Assembly (NCBI RefSeq): GCF_003425985.1
Contig: NZ_CP022985.1
Location: 1,587,501 to 1,651,500 of the forward strand
DNA length: 64,000 nucleotides
Direction: 5' to 3'
Origin: Mariniflexile sp. TRM1-10
GTDB lineage: Bacteria; Bacteroidota; Bacteroidia; Flavobacteriales; Flavobacteriaceae
Shown: piece after piece, positions 1 through 7,246 of the stretch
How positions within the stretch are numbered: the stretch's first letter is position 1
How the letters are laid out: every line of letters starts with the position of its first letter
Position numbers and translations under genes: made by a program
The notes under the pieces: generated by a model
Told to the model about the DNA's origin: nothing
Databases searched by the model: none
The model's input: only the letters and a program-made list of their open reading frames with translations

Positions 1-326
1 CCAATGGACACAACGACATTTGTTTCGATGCACCTTTTTATGTTCTTGGTCAGCGTATCGATGGATACCAGTTCCCTATTGGTAAAATATACGCTTGGTA
101 ACGATTCATAGAACGTGTCGAATTCCTTTCTTGATAAAAGCTGTGTTCCCGTGTTGTATGCCAGGTCGGTATATATAATGCCCATAACCTTGAGCGCCGT
201 GCCACAGTGTTCTTTAACGGCATTGCTGAGGCTTGACCTGTTCAGTAATAATGCCAGAGAGTCTAAAATATCGTGCTGTGGCAGTATAAAGGAGTTGGGG
301 TCTATAGGTTTCTTGTTTTCTTCCAT
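1..326 (-). CDS. Unrecognised protein, N-terminal part, runs off the left edge
   Basis: Reading the minus strand from ATG at 326 gives 108 uninterrupted codons to the window edge, starting MEENKKPIDPNSF and passing through LLNRSSLSNAVKEHCGTA. An earlier minus-strand ATG is followed at once by a stop, so 326 is the likely start. The residue mix is that of a soluble helical protein; no signal peptide, membrane segment or known motif is seen. The plus-strand ORF over the same bases reads as its shadow. A structured leader lies about 100 bases upstream and an XRE regulator is divergent, which suggests a regulated accessory gene. Function unknown. Confidence 0.6.
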   Translation of the reverse strand, partial: MEENKKPIDPNSFILPQHDILDSLALLLNRSSLSNAVKEHCGTALKVMGIIYTDLAYNTGTQLLSRKEFDTFYESLPSVYFTNRELVSIDTLTKNIKRCIETNVVVSI

Positions 327-421
327 AAGGGTCAGGTTTAAGGTTAATACATGCTTCTTTTTATAATGTTGTGTAAAGTTGAAGTTGCCTGAAAAACAAG
401 GTCATGATCCCCATTAAACCC

Positions 422-510
422 TTTGTGTACGGAAACAAAAAAGGCGCGGAACTCAGCTTACTGCATCAGAGGTACTGGTATACCCGTACACAAATAAGTG
501 AGCCCACGCC
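422..510 (-). promoter_or_regulatory. Structured leader: terminator-like hairpin with possible pseudoknot
   Basis: On the minus strand, 510-495 can pair with 460-443 (7+4+4 base pairs with small bulges). A run of six U (442-437) follows, giving an intrinsic-terminator shape. The loop segment 494-484 is perfectly complementary over 11 bases to 432-422, just past the U run, so a pseudoknot or alternative pairing is possible. One stem position is G-U on the minus transcript but C-A on the plus strand, which favours minus transcription toward the gene starting at 326. Attenuation is an inference; the pairings are read directly. Confidence 0.5.
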
Positions 511-650
511 CAAAGAGAGAGACGTGAGCATCTTACTTATCATCTTGTGTACTTAAAAATTACCAGTTTTCTGATACAAGACTCAAAGCGAATGCTTCAA
601 TATTTTCATTTGAAGAGTCGCAAAAATACTCCTTTATTCTTTAAAGGAGA

Positions 651-690
651 TTCAAATATATTCAAATAAATTCAATAATTGTCAAATATG
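651..690. repeat. Four 10-bp phased direct repeats
   Basis: Four decamers of the type TTCAAATAnn start at 651, 661, 671 and 681, exactly one helical turn apart. The last two are degenerate. They end inside the palindrome at 674-699, upstream of the XRE gene and between it and the divergent partial gene. Phased A/T repeats of this kind can bend DNA or bind a regulator cooperatively. Confidence 0.5.
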
Positions 691-699
691 ACAATTATT
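674..699. promoter_or_regulatory. Palindromic operator upstream of the XRE gene
   Basis: AATAATTGTCA (674-684) and TGACAATTATT (689-699) are perfect inverted repeats separated by AATA. They end 28 bases before the start of the XRE regulator, the usual place for an autoregulatory operator of an HTH dimer. That this protein binds it is inferred from position and symmetry. Confidence 0.55.
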
Positions 700-727
700 A
701 TTTTGAATTAAGCTTCATTTTCACACT

Positions 728-970
728 GTGAAAGATTTAAACAAAGAATATTATATAGCCTTTGGTCTACATTTGGAGAAACTTATAGCATCTAAAGGAA
801 AGGATGTAATGACCGTAGCCTCTTTGGGGAAAATTGAACCTAAACAAGTTTATAGAGCTCTCAATGGTGAACATGGAATCAGTATGAGGACCATTTTGTC
901 TTTAGCTAAGGGTTTAGAAGTACAACCTAAAGAACTATTTGATTTTGATTTTATTTTTGATACAGATTAA
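728..970 (+). CDS. Small XRE/Cro-family transcriptional regulator
   Basis: This 80-residue protein is essentially one helix-turn-helix domain. Residues ~12-70 read as the five-helix HTH_3 fold, with recognition-helix region EPKQVYRALNGEHGISMRTI and the closing LAKGLEVQPKELF typical of XRE proteins in Flavobacteriia. The start is GTG at 728; an in-frame stop at 704 rules out a longer version with ATG. It probably represses its own promoter through the palindrome at 674-699 and may also act on the divergent gene. It has no operon partner downstream. Such lone regulators are common in mobile or accessory islands, which fits the repeat-rich surroundings. Confidence 0.75.
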   Translation: MKDLNKEYYIAFGLHLEKLIASKGKDVMTVASLGKIEPKQVYRALNGEHGISMRTILSLAKGLEVQPKELFDFDFIFDTD

Positions 971-1222
971 AATTCCGATTTAATTCAACACTTTTTAAAA
1001 AAGAGTATTTACCTAAAAGCTTACTATCTTCAAAACTTTTTGGTCCTTTAATTTTGTTTCCTAATTATTGTATTCAACCTTTACAATAAATTTAATTCCT
1101 TAAATATCAAATAATAGTATTAACTATTCTCAATCGAATTTTCTAAAAGCCTAATTTAAATATTTATATTATACTGTATAAACTTTAGAACTTATAAACG
1201 TGAAAGCGTTGTTGGTTTTGAG

Positions 1223-1512
1223 TTCTGAATTGTCAATCATTAATCATCAATCGTAAAAGGTAATTTGCTGGCTTCCGATTTTACTTGCACCAGTTCGTTC
1301 GCTCGTGTCCTTTAAAATCCTCACCAATAAACACGCTACTTTTCAAGATATATGTGAAAACACCCAAGAACAGAAAATCCCGTATGTAACAGGATCTTTA
1401 ATCTTTATAGAGAGACCTCACAGGTTTTTAAAACCTGTGAGGTCTTATTTATTATATGCTTACACAAACAAATGTTTGCCAGCCAATAGCATTTGCTTTC
1501 AATTTCACAGCC
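1223..1512. repeat. Duplicated ~290-bp unit, copy A
   Basis: 1223-1512 matches 1652-1943 at a constant offset of 429 bases with few differences, the main one a 2-bp deletion in copy A inside the glyA tail. The unit contains a glyA 3' end and a REP palindrome. A partial third copy of the flanking sequence (GTGAAAGCGTTGTTGGTTTT onward) occurs at about 1199-1261 and 1943-2011. Confidence 0.8.
1413..1445. repeat. REP-like perfect palindrome
   Basis: AGACCTCACAGGTTTT, one base, then its exact reverse complement: a 16-bp stem. The same element occurs at 1842-1874 and 15516-15548. Relatives with the GACCTnnnAGGTTTT theme flank the RAYT transposase near 26.8 kb. On the minus strand it lies just after the glyA stop codon. 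Confidence 0.8.
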
Positions 1513-1616
1513 TCTAAAACGGCTTCATTTTCGTGATTGGCAATAACTTCATCAATTAATTCTACTATTTCCAACATATCGGCTTCTTTTAAACCTCTGG
1601 TGGTAACCCCAGCTAT
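1460..1616 (-). pseudogene. glyA: Broken 3' end of glyA (serine hydroxymethyltransferase), copy A
   Basis: The minus strand reads GVTTRGLKEADMLEIVELID and continues as the typical C-terminus of serine hydroxymethyltransferase. The last residues are lost through a 2-bp deletion relative to copy B. Only about 50 codons remain; homology starts abruptly at the GVTTRG motif near 1612, where unrelated repeat DNA takes over. This is a decayed fragment left by rearrangement. The intact gene is not in this window. Confidence 0.7.
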
Positions 1617-1841
1617 GTGAAGTCTTTGACTTCGAAGTTTCGAGTTCTAAATTCTGAATTGTTAATCATTAATCATCAATCGTAAAAGGTAACTTGCTGG
1701 CTTCCGATTTTACTTGCACCAGTTCGTTCGCTCGTGTCCTTTAAAATCCTCACCAATAAACACGCTACTTTTCAAGATATATGTGAAAACACCCAAGAAC
1801 AGAAAATCCCATATGTAACAGGATCTTTAATCTTTATAGAG

Positions 1842-1874
1842 AGACCTCACAGGTTTTAAAAACCTGTGAGGTCT
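1842..1874. repeat. REP-like perfect palindrome
   Basis: Second occurrence of the AGACCTCACAGGTTTT inverted repeat, in the equivalent position of copy B, directly downstream (minus strand) of the second glyA tail. Confidence 0.8.
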
Positions 1875-1888
1875 TATTTATTATATGC

Positions 1889-1943
1889 TTACACAAACAA
1901 AGGTCTGCCAGCCATCATAGCATTTGCTTTCACTTTCACAGCC
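1889..1943 (-). pseudogene. glyA: Very short 3' end of glyA, copy B
   Basis: The minus strand encodes AVKVKANAMMAGRPLFV followed by TAA, the expected C-terminal residues of serine hydroxymethyltransferase. Homology ends at about 1943, where repeat DNA begins. Only about 18 codons survive, so it is a remnant. Confidence 0.6.
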
Positions 1944-2040
1944 GTGAAAGCGTTGTTGGTTTTGATTTCTTAATTCAGAATCGTCAATCATTAATCATCA
2001 ATCATAAAAGGTATCCTGTCGTCGTTTAAAAAAAATCCAA

Positions 2041-2112
2041 CCATCAAACTTTCCAACTTTACAACCATCAAACTTTCTAACCTTCTAACTATCTAACCTT
2101 CTAACTATCTAA
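2041..2112. repeat. Low-complexity tandem repeats
   Basis: CCTTCTAACTATCTAA occurs twice in tandem (2081-2096 and 2097-2112) after two copies of CCATCAAACTTT (2041 and 2065). The pyrimidine-rich character is typical of intergenic repeats in this family of bacteria. No coding sense. Confidence 0.65.
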
Positions 2113-2158
2113 AATTCATTCTACATGACATTTCAACTATGGACATTTACCCGCTTTG

Positions 2159-2265
2159 TATGCTATATTAACTTAACAAAAAGTTAATGTAATAATAACA
2201 GATAAAATAGCATATAAATTGGTCAATCCTAATGTTTTATAACCTTGAAATCTGCTCTACATTTG
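2159..2265 (+). promoter_or_regulatory. Operator and promoter of the first paralogue
   Basis: TGCTATATTA (2161-2170) faces TAAAATAGCA (2203-2212) with one mismatch, and inside it TTAACTT (2168-2174) faces AAGTTAA (2181-2187). A Bacteroidota -7 box, TACATTTG, lies at 2258-2265, 28 bases before the ATG. The same arrangement stands before the paralogue at 3367, so both genes are probably under the same control. Confidence 0.5.
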
Positions 2266-2293
2266 TCTTGTGAAACGTTAAAAACACCAAATC

Positions 2294-2884
2294 ATGAAAA
2301 ACGTATTGAACAACTCAAAAAAAGGAATCTTAATGGTAACCATGTTTGCTACCTTATTAAGTTTTGCTAATGAAGCTTCATTTATTAAAGATGATGCTAA
2401 AAAAACCGCACTAACCTTAACCGATGTAAAGGCAGGTAACCAATTGTCTATAAAAGATGCTAATGGCAACATACTATATTCAGAACTTATTCAGAAATCT
2501 GGAATCTACGCTAAAGGTTTCGATTTAACGTCGCTTCCCAATGGTGAGTATGTTTTTGAATTGGATAAAGATTTTGAAATTAAAACGATACCGTTCACCA
2601 TTAATTCTAAAAACGTTGTTCTTAATAGAAGCAAAGGAACGACAAGCTTTAAACCTCATTTAAAACAAAAAGGAAACTTATTATTCGTTACTAAATTGTC
2701 TCCAAATCTTGAAGCTATGAAAATTAGCATCTATACCGACAACAATAGCGAGTATGAACTATTGCACTCAGAAAAAATTACAGGGGTTCAAGCTATTGAA
2801 AGAGTTTATAAATTAGAAAAAGGAAATTATAAAATAATCATTAACTCTGATAACAAAGAGTTCACAAAATTCATTAATAATTAG
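2294..2884 (+). CDS. Secreted protein of unknown function, paralogue 1
   Basis: A 196-residue protein. Residues 1-25 look like an export signal (KKGILMVTMFATLLSFANEA). The rest is beta-rich and resembles a small Ig-like or Por-secretion-type fold, with GFDLTSLPNGEYVFELDKD matching the usual GxYxxxL-turn of secreted flavobacterial proteins. It is a tandem paralogue of the product at 3367, identical over most of the signal peptide and similar throughout. No catalytic motif is visible. The operator/promoter lies just upstream and a strong terminator follows at 2912, so it is transcribed alone. Role unknown; a periplasmic or surface role is inferred from the signal peptide. Confidence 0.75.
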   Translation: MKNVLNNSKKGILMVTMFATLLSFANEASFIKDDAKKTALTLTDVKAGNQLSIKDANGNILYSELIQKSGIYAKGFDLTSLPNGEYVFELDKDFEIKTIPFTINSKNVVLNRSKGTTSFKPHLKQKGNLLFVTKLSPNLEAMKISIYTDNNSEYELLHSEKITGVQAIERVYKLEKGNYKIIINSDNKEFTKFINN

Positions 2885-2911
2885 TTTAATGTCTTATTTA
2901 GTTTAGTTGGT

Positions 2912-2942
2912 AAAGTGAGCTGTGGTGGCTCACTTTTTTTTT
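2912..2942 (+). terminator. Intrinsic terminator
   Basis: AAAGTGAGC (2912-2920) pairs with GCTCACTTT (2928-2936) around a 7-base loop and is followed by a T run. It ends the first paralogue's transcript. Confidence 0.85.
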
Positions 2943-3233
2943 ACTCCATTTTCAATTTAGTCATTTTATCAGCTTTTATTAATCCTTATACCATTTAATC
3001 TTTGAAATTACTGTAAAATAAAAGAATGATTTTTTTCTTTATACAAGAAAGAGGGCGGAGAGAAAAGAAAATGTGCCATGCACATTTTAACGACGAGCCA
3101 GCTGGCGCATGGCGCATAGCCGTAGTTACGGTTGTCTTTTATTTTGAAGTAGAAAGGGAAAAAGGGTGTTTTATTGCGGTCATTTCAAAGCTTAAAGGGT
3201 ATTATAAATAAACACACAATTAACCGCTTTATA

Positions 3234-3338
3234 TGCTATTTTAATTTAACACAAATTTGATGTAAATATAACAGGTAAAATAGCACATAAACATATCAAT
3301 ATCAATGTTTTATAAACTTAAAAACTGCTCTATATTTG
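3234..3338 (+). promoter_or_regulatory. Operator and promoter of the second paralogue
   Basis: TGCTATTTTA (3234-3243) and TAAAATAGCA (3276-3285) are perfect inverted repeats. TATATTTG at 3331-3338 is a -7 box 28 bases before the ATG, the same spacing as in the first copy. The stretch before it (3000-3230) has no convincing gene; it holds a short CCGTAGTTACGG palindrome near 3119-3130 that recurs in similar form inside the element at 31385. Confidence 0.5.
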
Positions 3339-3366
3339 TCTTGTGAAACGTTAAAAACACCAAATC

Positions 3367-3984
3367 ATGAAAAACGTATTAAACACCTCAAAAAAAGGAA
3401 TCTTAATGGTAACAATGTTTGCTACCTTGTTAAGTTTCGCAAATGAAGTATCATTTTTTAAAATTGAAAATGATGCTGAAAGAACCTCTCTTACTTTAAA
3501 CAATGTAAAGCAAGGAAACCTATTGTCTATTAAAGATGATAATGGTATTGTACTATATAAAGAGCTCATTAAGCAATCTGGAATCTATACTAACGGTTTC
3601 GATTTAACGTCTCTACCAAACGGTAGTTACATTTTTGAGCTTGATAAAGATGTAGAAATACAAACCATCCCTTTTACTGTATCTTCAAATACGGTTATTT
3701 TTAAAAAAGAAATGGAAACTACCATTTTTAAACCTGTAACACGAGTAAAAGGAGATGTCGTTTTTGTTTCAAGACTCTCTTTAAACAAGGCGCCAATGGA
3801 CATAGCTATTTATTTTATTGGTGCTGAAAGTGCTTTTAATGAACCAGAACTTATTTATTCTGAAAAAGTTAAAGACACCGAAAACGTTAGTAGAATTTTT
3901 AAACTAACAGGTAAAAACAAAGGTCATTACAAAATTGTTTTTACTACTGAAGGAAGAGTTTTCACAAAAGAAATCAAGAGCTAA
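3367..3984 (+). CDS. Secreted protein of unknown function, paralogue 2
   Basis: A 205-residue protein with the same signal peptide as its upstream neighbour (MKNVLNTSKKGILMVTMFAT) and the same core SIKDDNGIVLYKELIKQSGI and GFDLTSLPNGSYIFELDKD. The C-terminal third has diverged and is slightly longer. The pair arose by tandem duplication that included the upstream control region. No enzyme motif, lipobox or membrane anchor is visible after the signal peptide. A clear terminator follows. Function unknown; extracytoplasmic location is inferred. Confidence 0.75.
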   Translation: MKNVLNTSKKGILMVTMFATLLSFANEVSFFKIENDAERTSLTLNNVKQGNLLSIKDDNGIVLYKELIKQSGIYTNGFDLTSLPNGSYIFELDKDVEIQTIPFTVSSNTVIFKKEMETTIFKPVTRVKGDVVFVSRLSLNKAPMDIAIYFIGAESAFNEPELIYSEKVKDTENVSRIFKLTGKNKGHYKIVFTTEGRVFTKEIKS

Positions 3985-4010
3985 CCAATCCCTAATTATT
4001 TTTTGAAAGG

Positions 4011-4037
4011 CGTGGGCAATTTGCCCACGTTTTTTTG
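4011..4037 (+). terminator. Intrinsic terminator
   Basis: CGTGGGCA and TGCCCACG form a perfect hairpin at 4011-4029, followed by a T run. It ends paralogue 2. Confidence 0.85.
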
Positions 4038-4110
4038 TTTAATATTTAAAATAACTTGAGTTTATAATAAAGAGTGTATTTAACTGAAAATAAATTACTT
4101 ATATTTTAAT

Positions 4111-4160
4111 GTCAGGTTGAGCCTTTCGACTGCGCTCAAGATTAACTAAAGTCGAAACCT
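4111..4160. repeat. Interspersed palindromic repeat
   Basis: TTTCGACT (4124-4131) and AGTCGAAA (4150-4157) form an 8-bp inverted repeat within a GC-richer islet (GCCTTTCGACTGCGCTCAAG). A related sequence, CTTCGACTGGGCTCAGTACA, occurs near 15757. It looks like a dispersed intergenic repeat. The rest of the 4038-4312 gap shows nothing else. Confidence 0.5.
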
Positions 4161-4312
4161 ATAAAAGTTATCGATTTTAATAACCTTTCGCAAGCTGCGC
4201 TTTTATCTTCAAATAAAAATATATTTTCATTTTCAATAATGCTCAATGTGACAACCTCATTAATAGTTGGGTTTATCCTTAAATATAGAATTGTTTTTAA
4301 ATCGAACTCACG

Positions 4313-5386
4313 CTAAAATAATCTTAATTGCCCGTCTTTAAACTGCTCGTGCAACTGCGTATTTAATTTTGGCATCTGCTTATCTTTAAAATACTTTTGT
4401 CTTGCTAACTTTACTAGGTTATTAATCTGTTCGGCAATTTTACCTTCACCACGCATTCTGGTACCATAACGCGAATCGTTTAAAGTGCCACCGTGGCAAC
4501 TTTCTATTTGGTGCAATACCTTTTCGGCTTTATCGGGCATGGTTTTGTGTATCCAATCGGTAAAAATTTCTCCAATAGCGCCATTAAGCCTCACAATAGT
4601 ATGCGCTATCCCTAAAGCGCCATGATCTGAAGCGGCTTTTGCTAAAGGCAGTATCTCATGGCTGTTTATAGCTGGAATAATAGGTGCTAACATCACATTC
4701 ACGGGAATACCATGGTCGCTTAATGTTTTTACGGTTTCCAAACGCTTGCTTATGCTTGCCGTTCTTGGTTCCAAAACCCGTCTGGTTTCTTCAGAAAGTG
4801 ATGTGATAGAAACATTTACGCCTATTAAATTTTCTTTTGAAAGTTCCTGCAAAATATCTAAATCCCTAAGAATCAAAGCATTTTTTGTGATGATGGCAAC
4901 AGGATGCTTATACTTTAAAAACACCTCCAAACAGTTGCGGGTAATTTCGAATTGTTTTTCGGCAGGTTGGTAACAGTCGGTATTGCCAGACATGACGATG
5001 GGGTGTGCTTTCCAAGTTTTCTTTTTCAATAATTCCTCCAATAATTTTGGAGCATCTTTTTTCACCAAAATACGACGCTCAAAATCCAACCCAGCGCTAT
5101 AGCCCCAAAATTCGTGGCTATTGCGGGCATAACAATAAATACACCCATGTTCGCAGCCTTGGTACGCATTCATGGAATAAGACATGCCAATATCTGGACT
5201 CGCCACTTTATTGACGATGGTTTTAGGAAAAACTTCTAAATAAAGTGTTTTGTTTTTATCACTTTGCTCCCCTTCTTTATGACAGAATTCCAAAAAATCA
5301 TCGCGCATGTCGTGGCTCAATTCGAAGAATTTATTGGGTACATTAAGCTGTGCGCCACGGCCTTTTATGGTAGTTTTTGGGTTCAT
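4313..5386 (-). CDS. PA0069-family radical SAM protein
   Basis: The radical SAM cluster motif CxxxCxxC is seen in GCEHGCIYCYARNSHEFWGY, residues ~80-100. It is preceded by SYSMNAYQGC, typical of the PA0069/spore-photolyase-like family. Later motifs TKNALILRD, NVSITSLSEETRRVLEPR and LAPIIPAIN fit the radical SAM barrel. The start is set at ATG 5386 (MNPKTTIKGRGAQLN), because the GRGAQxN N-terminus is the family norm and the 13 extra upstream codons are not. About 357 residues, full length. The family is cytosolic and binds one 4Fe-4S cluster and SAM; its substrate is not established. It stands alone. Confidence 0.85.
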   Translation of the reverse strand: MNPKTTIKGRGAQLNVPNKFFELSHDMRDDFLEFCHKEGEQSDKNKTLYLEVFPKTIVNKVASPDIGMSYSMNAYQGCEHGCIYCYARNSHEFWGYSAGLDFERRILVKKDAPKLLEELLKKKTWKAHPIVMSGNTDCYQPAEKQFEITRNCLEVFLKYKHPVAIITKNALILRDLDILQELSKENLIGVNVSITSLSEETRRVLEPRTASISKRLETVKTLSDHGIPVNVMLAPIIPAINSHEILPLAKAASDHGALGIAHTIVRLNGAIGEIFTDWIHKTMPDKAEKVLHQIESCHGGTLNDSRYGTRMRGEGKIAEQINNLVKLARQKYFKDKQMPKLNTQLHEQFKDGQLRLF

Positions 5387-5622
5387 TGTAGTAAAAATAA
5401 AGAGTATATGCTGCGAACTAGACACTTTAAAATTACTTATATTTTTTACTGAAAACTGTTAAAACAAAAATGGGTTATCAACAAAATAAAGGTAGGAATT
5501 TTATCAGTTTATCAAAAAAATCAGCTAACTTCGTTTACTTTTGCTGAATTTATTTTAGTAACAGTCGATATATCCAATTAAAACTGACCATACCTTAGAG
5601 ACTTAGGGCATTTAAATAAACA

Positions 5623-6495
5623 ATGACTGAATTAAACATACTTTATTGGAACACTTATAAAAAACCTTTAATTGATGAGATTAAAGATTTAGTGATTGAG
5701 TATAAAATAAACTTGATAGTGCTCATTGAAAATTCAGCCGATGACACTTTTTTATTGAATACATTGAAAAATATTAATCAAGATTTTAGACAATTTCAAC
5801 CGAGATTATTTCGTCGTCCGAAAATTTTCTCTAGTGTTCCAAACATAGACATTAAGGAAAATAGTGGTCACGGACGTTATGGAATCTTTGAAATAAATAT
5901 TCCTAAATTCGAGAAAAAATTAATGACAATTACACATTTTCCTTCTAAATTTAATTGGGGAAATCCCAGTGACCACTTTGGTCTTTGTGTCGAACTAAAA
6001 ACAGATATAGAGTTAGAGGAATTTAAATCTAGTACAAGAAATACTCTGATATTAGGCGATTTTAATATGAACCCCTTTGAAGATGGTCTGGTGAATTCTG
6101 CAGGATTACATAATATCAACAATAAGGAAATTGCCTCAACAATGAGTAGAAATTATCAAGGAAAGTCTTATAATTATTTTTATAATCCTATGTGGAGTTT
6201 TCTTGGTGATGAATCGAAAGGAAGTGTACAGGGCACACATTTTCACAATACTTATAAACCTATTAATTATTTTTGGAATTTATATGACCAAATAATGATA
6301 AGACCTGAATTAATTCCATATTTTGATGAAAATGAATTAACTATAATTTCAAAAATCGGCAATAATTCACTGGTAAAAAAAATCAACGGATACACACGTA
6401 TTGATAAAGATTATTCAGACCATTTACCAATTAAATTCCAACTTAAACTAATTAAAAAAAATAAATATGAAGAACAAGAGCTTTTGGCCGAATAA
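5623..6495 (+). CDS. Endonuclease/exonuclease/phosphatase family protein
   Basis: A 290-residue protein with the EEP fold signature. LNILYWNTYKKP at the start supplies the N/D-x-N strand, IVLIENS the metal-binding Glu, LILGDFNMNPFEDGL the catalytic Asp-Asn, and DYSDHLPIKF the C-terminal SDH motif. The fold uses Mg2+ for phosphodiester or phosphomonoester cleavage, with DNA, RNA, lipid or inositol-phosphate substrates. There is no signal peptide, so a cytosolic enzyme is likely. It overlaps the next gene by 29 bases, so the pair is co-translated. That partner ends in an SSB-like tail, which makes a nucleic-acid substrate more likely. The EEP assignment is firm; the substrate is inferred. Confidence 0.8.
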   Translation: MTELNILYWNTYKKPLIDEIKDLVIEYKINLIVLIENSADDTFLLNTLKNINQDFRQFQPRLFRRPKIFSSVPNIDIKENSGHGRYGIFEINIPKFEKKLMTITHFPSKFNWGNPSDHFGLCVELKTDIELEEFKSSTRNTLILGDFNMNPFEDGLVNSAGLHNINNKEIASTMSRNYQGKSYNYFYNPMWSFLGDESKGSVQGTHFHNTYKPINYFWNLYDQIMIRPELIPYFDENELTIISKIGNNSLVKKINGYTRIDKDYSDHLPIKFQLKLIKKNKYEEQELLAE

Positions 6496-6907
6496 TATTA
6501 AACAGGAAGAACATAAAAGTACCCCAAAAGAAATTTTAACGGAGCAAATAGGATTTCTAACACAAGCTACGAATAGAAGGCTTCAAGGCACATTGTCTTC
6601 AGTTTCTGCACATTCAATAATGGACAAACAAACTAAAGAAGATTTTTCTGGTGAGTTGTTTATACATTCTATGAAAATAATATCCCCAAGTTTAGGATAT
6701 TCATTTACCCTTTTAAGATTAGCACACGGCACTCTTAAAATTTATCCTTTTGCTATCTATTCGAATTTGACGGACAAAAAATACATTGGGGAAAATATTG
6801 ATGATGTAGAAAGAATTTTAACTGAAATATTTAACAGTAAAGAAGTAGTCGATGCTCTTAATGCTTTGAGTAGCCAAAGTGATGAATATGACGACTTACC
6901 ATTCTAA
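6467..6907 (+). CDS. Unrecognised partner of the EEP nuclease, with SSB-like C-terminal tip
   Basis: A 146-residue cytosolic protein beginning inside the previous gene (29-base overlap). A predicted alpha/beta body (residues ~25-125) includes FSGELFIHSMKIISPSLG and LKIYPFAIYSNLTDKKYIGE. The last residues, SSQSDEYDDLPF, reproduce the acidic, Phe-terminated tip of bacterial single-stranded DNA-binding protein (DDxPF), which recruits repair enzymes. The body does not show an OB-fold sequence I can recognise, so this is not an ordinary SSB. The tail may let the pair interact with SSB-binding proteins or mimic SSB. Function otherwise unknown; a defence or repair role is a guess from the pairing. 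Confidence 0.65.
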   Translation: MKNKSFWPNNIKQEEHKSTPKEILTEQIGFLTQATNRRLQGTLSSVSAHSIMDKQTKEDFSGELFIHSMKIISPSLGYSFTLLRLAHGTLKIYPFAIYSNLTDKKYIGENIDDVERILTEIFNSKEVVDALNALSSQSDEYDDLPF

Positions 6908-7246
6908 AAAACACCCTACAACAACTGCGACTGTTGTACAATTGTGTTTTTCATTAAAAACAGCTAAATCTCAGAAAGGCCAAAACAAATACATATTGAA
7001 TTTCAATATTAAACCCATTCATTCCATCTTTTAAAATTAATTGTAATTACTAAAAACTATAAAAATGGGAACGGCTTTTTGACAACTATCATCTTAATTT
7101 ACCTACCAAACCATATCTTAAAACAGAATCAATAATAATGTTTTATTAAATATGGATATGAATTGTTTATGGAGTTGAAAAAATGCATATTTTAGACTTG
7201 TTCAAATTTTAAACCTTATTAAAGGATTATTAAGAATTACTGTGTT
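6908..7246. other. Intergenic gap, no gene seen
   Basis: AT-rich spacer of 339 bases. I see no ORF with protein-like composition, no strong terminator and no tRNA. The promoter of the following gene should lie in its right half. Confidence 0.5.

Larger units (their letters stand above)
1652..1943. repeat. Duplicated ~290-bp unit, copy B
   Basis: Second copy of the unit at 1223-1512, offset by 429 bases. It keeps the unshifted glyA terminus, which shows which copy was altered. The two copies are direct repeats, so recombination between them could delete the intervening segment. Confidence 0.8.
971..2293. other. Gene-free repeat-rich stretch
   Basis: No intact gene was found in these 1.3 kb. 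The stretch holds a ~290-bp duplication, two REP-like palindromes, two broken glyA 3' ends on the minus strand, a 16-bp tandem repeat and, at its right end, the operator and promoter of the gene at 2294. The plus-strand ORF at 1305-1517 lies wholly in the duplicated repeat and has no protein-like features. Confidence 0.6.

Noticed and set aside
115..366. Plus-strand ORF at the left edge
   Set aside because: The minus strand over the same bases gives a longer, better protein-like frame to the edge with a plausible start at 326.
1305..1517. 70-codon plus-strand ORF in the repeat region
   Set aside because: It lies across a duplicated repeat, a REP hairpin and the antisense of a glyA tail; no protein-like pattern.
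1223..1943. CRISPR array in the left repeat region
   Set aside because: Only two long units of ~290 bp with coding remnants; no short regular repeats with unique spacers.
3026..3211. 61-codon ORF between the paralogues
   Set aside because: Composition is odd, it spans a palindromic repeat and no start context or homology is evident.
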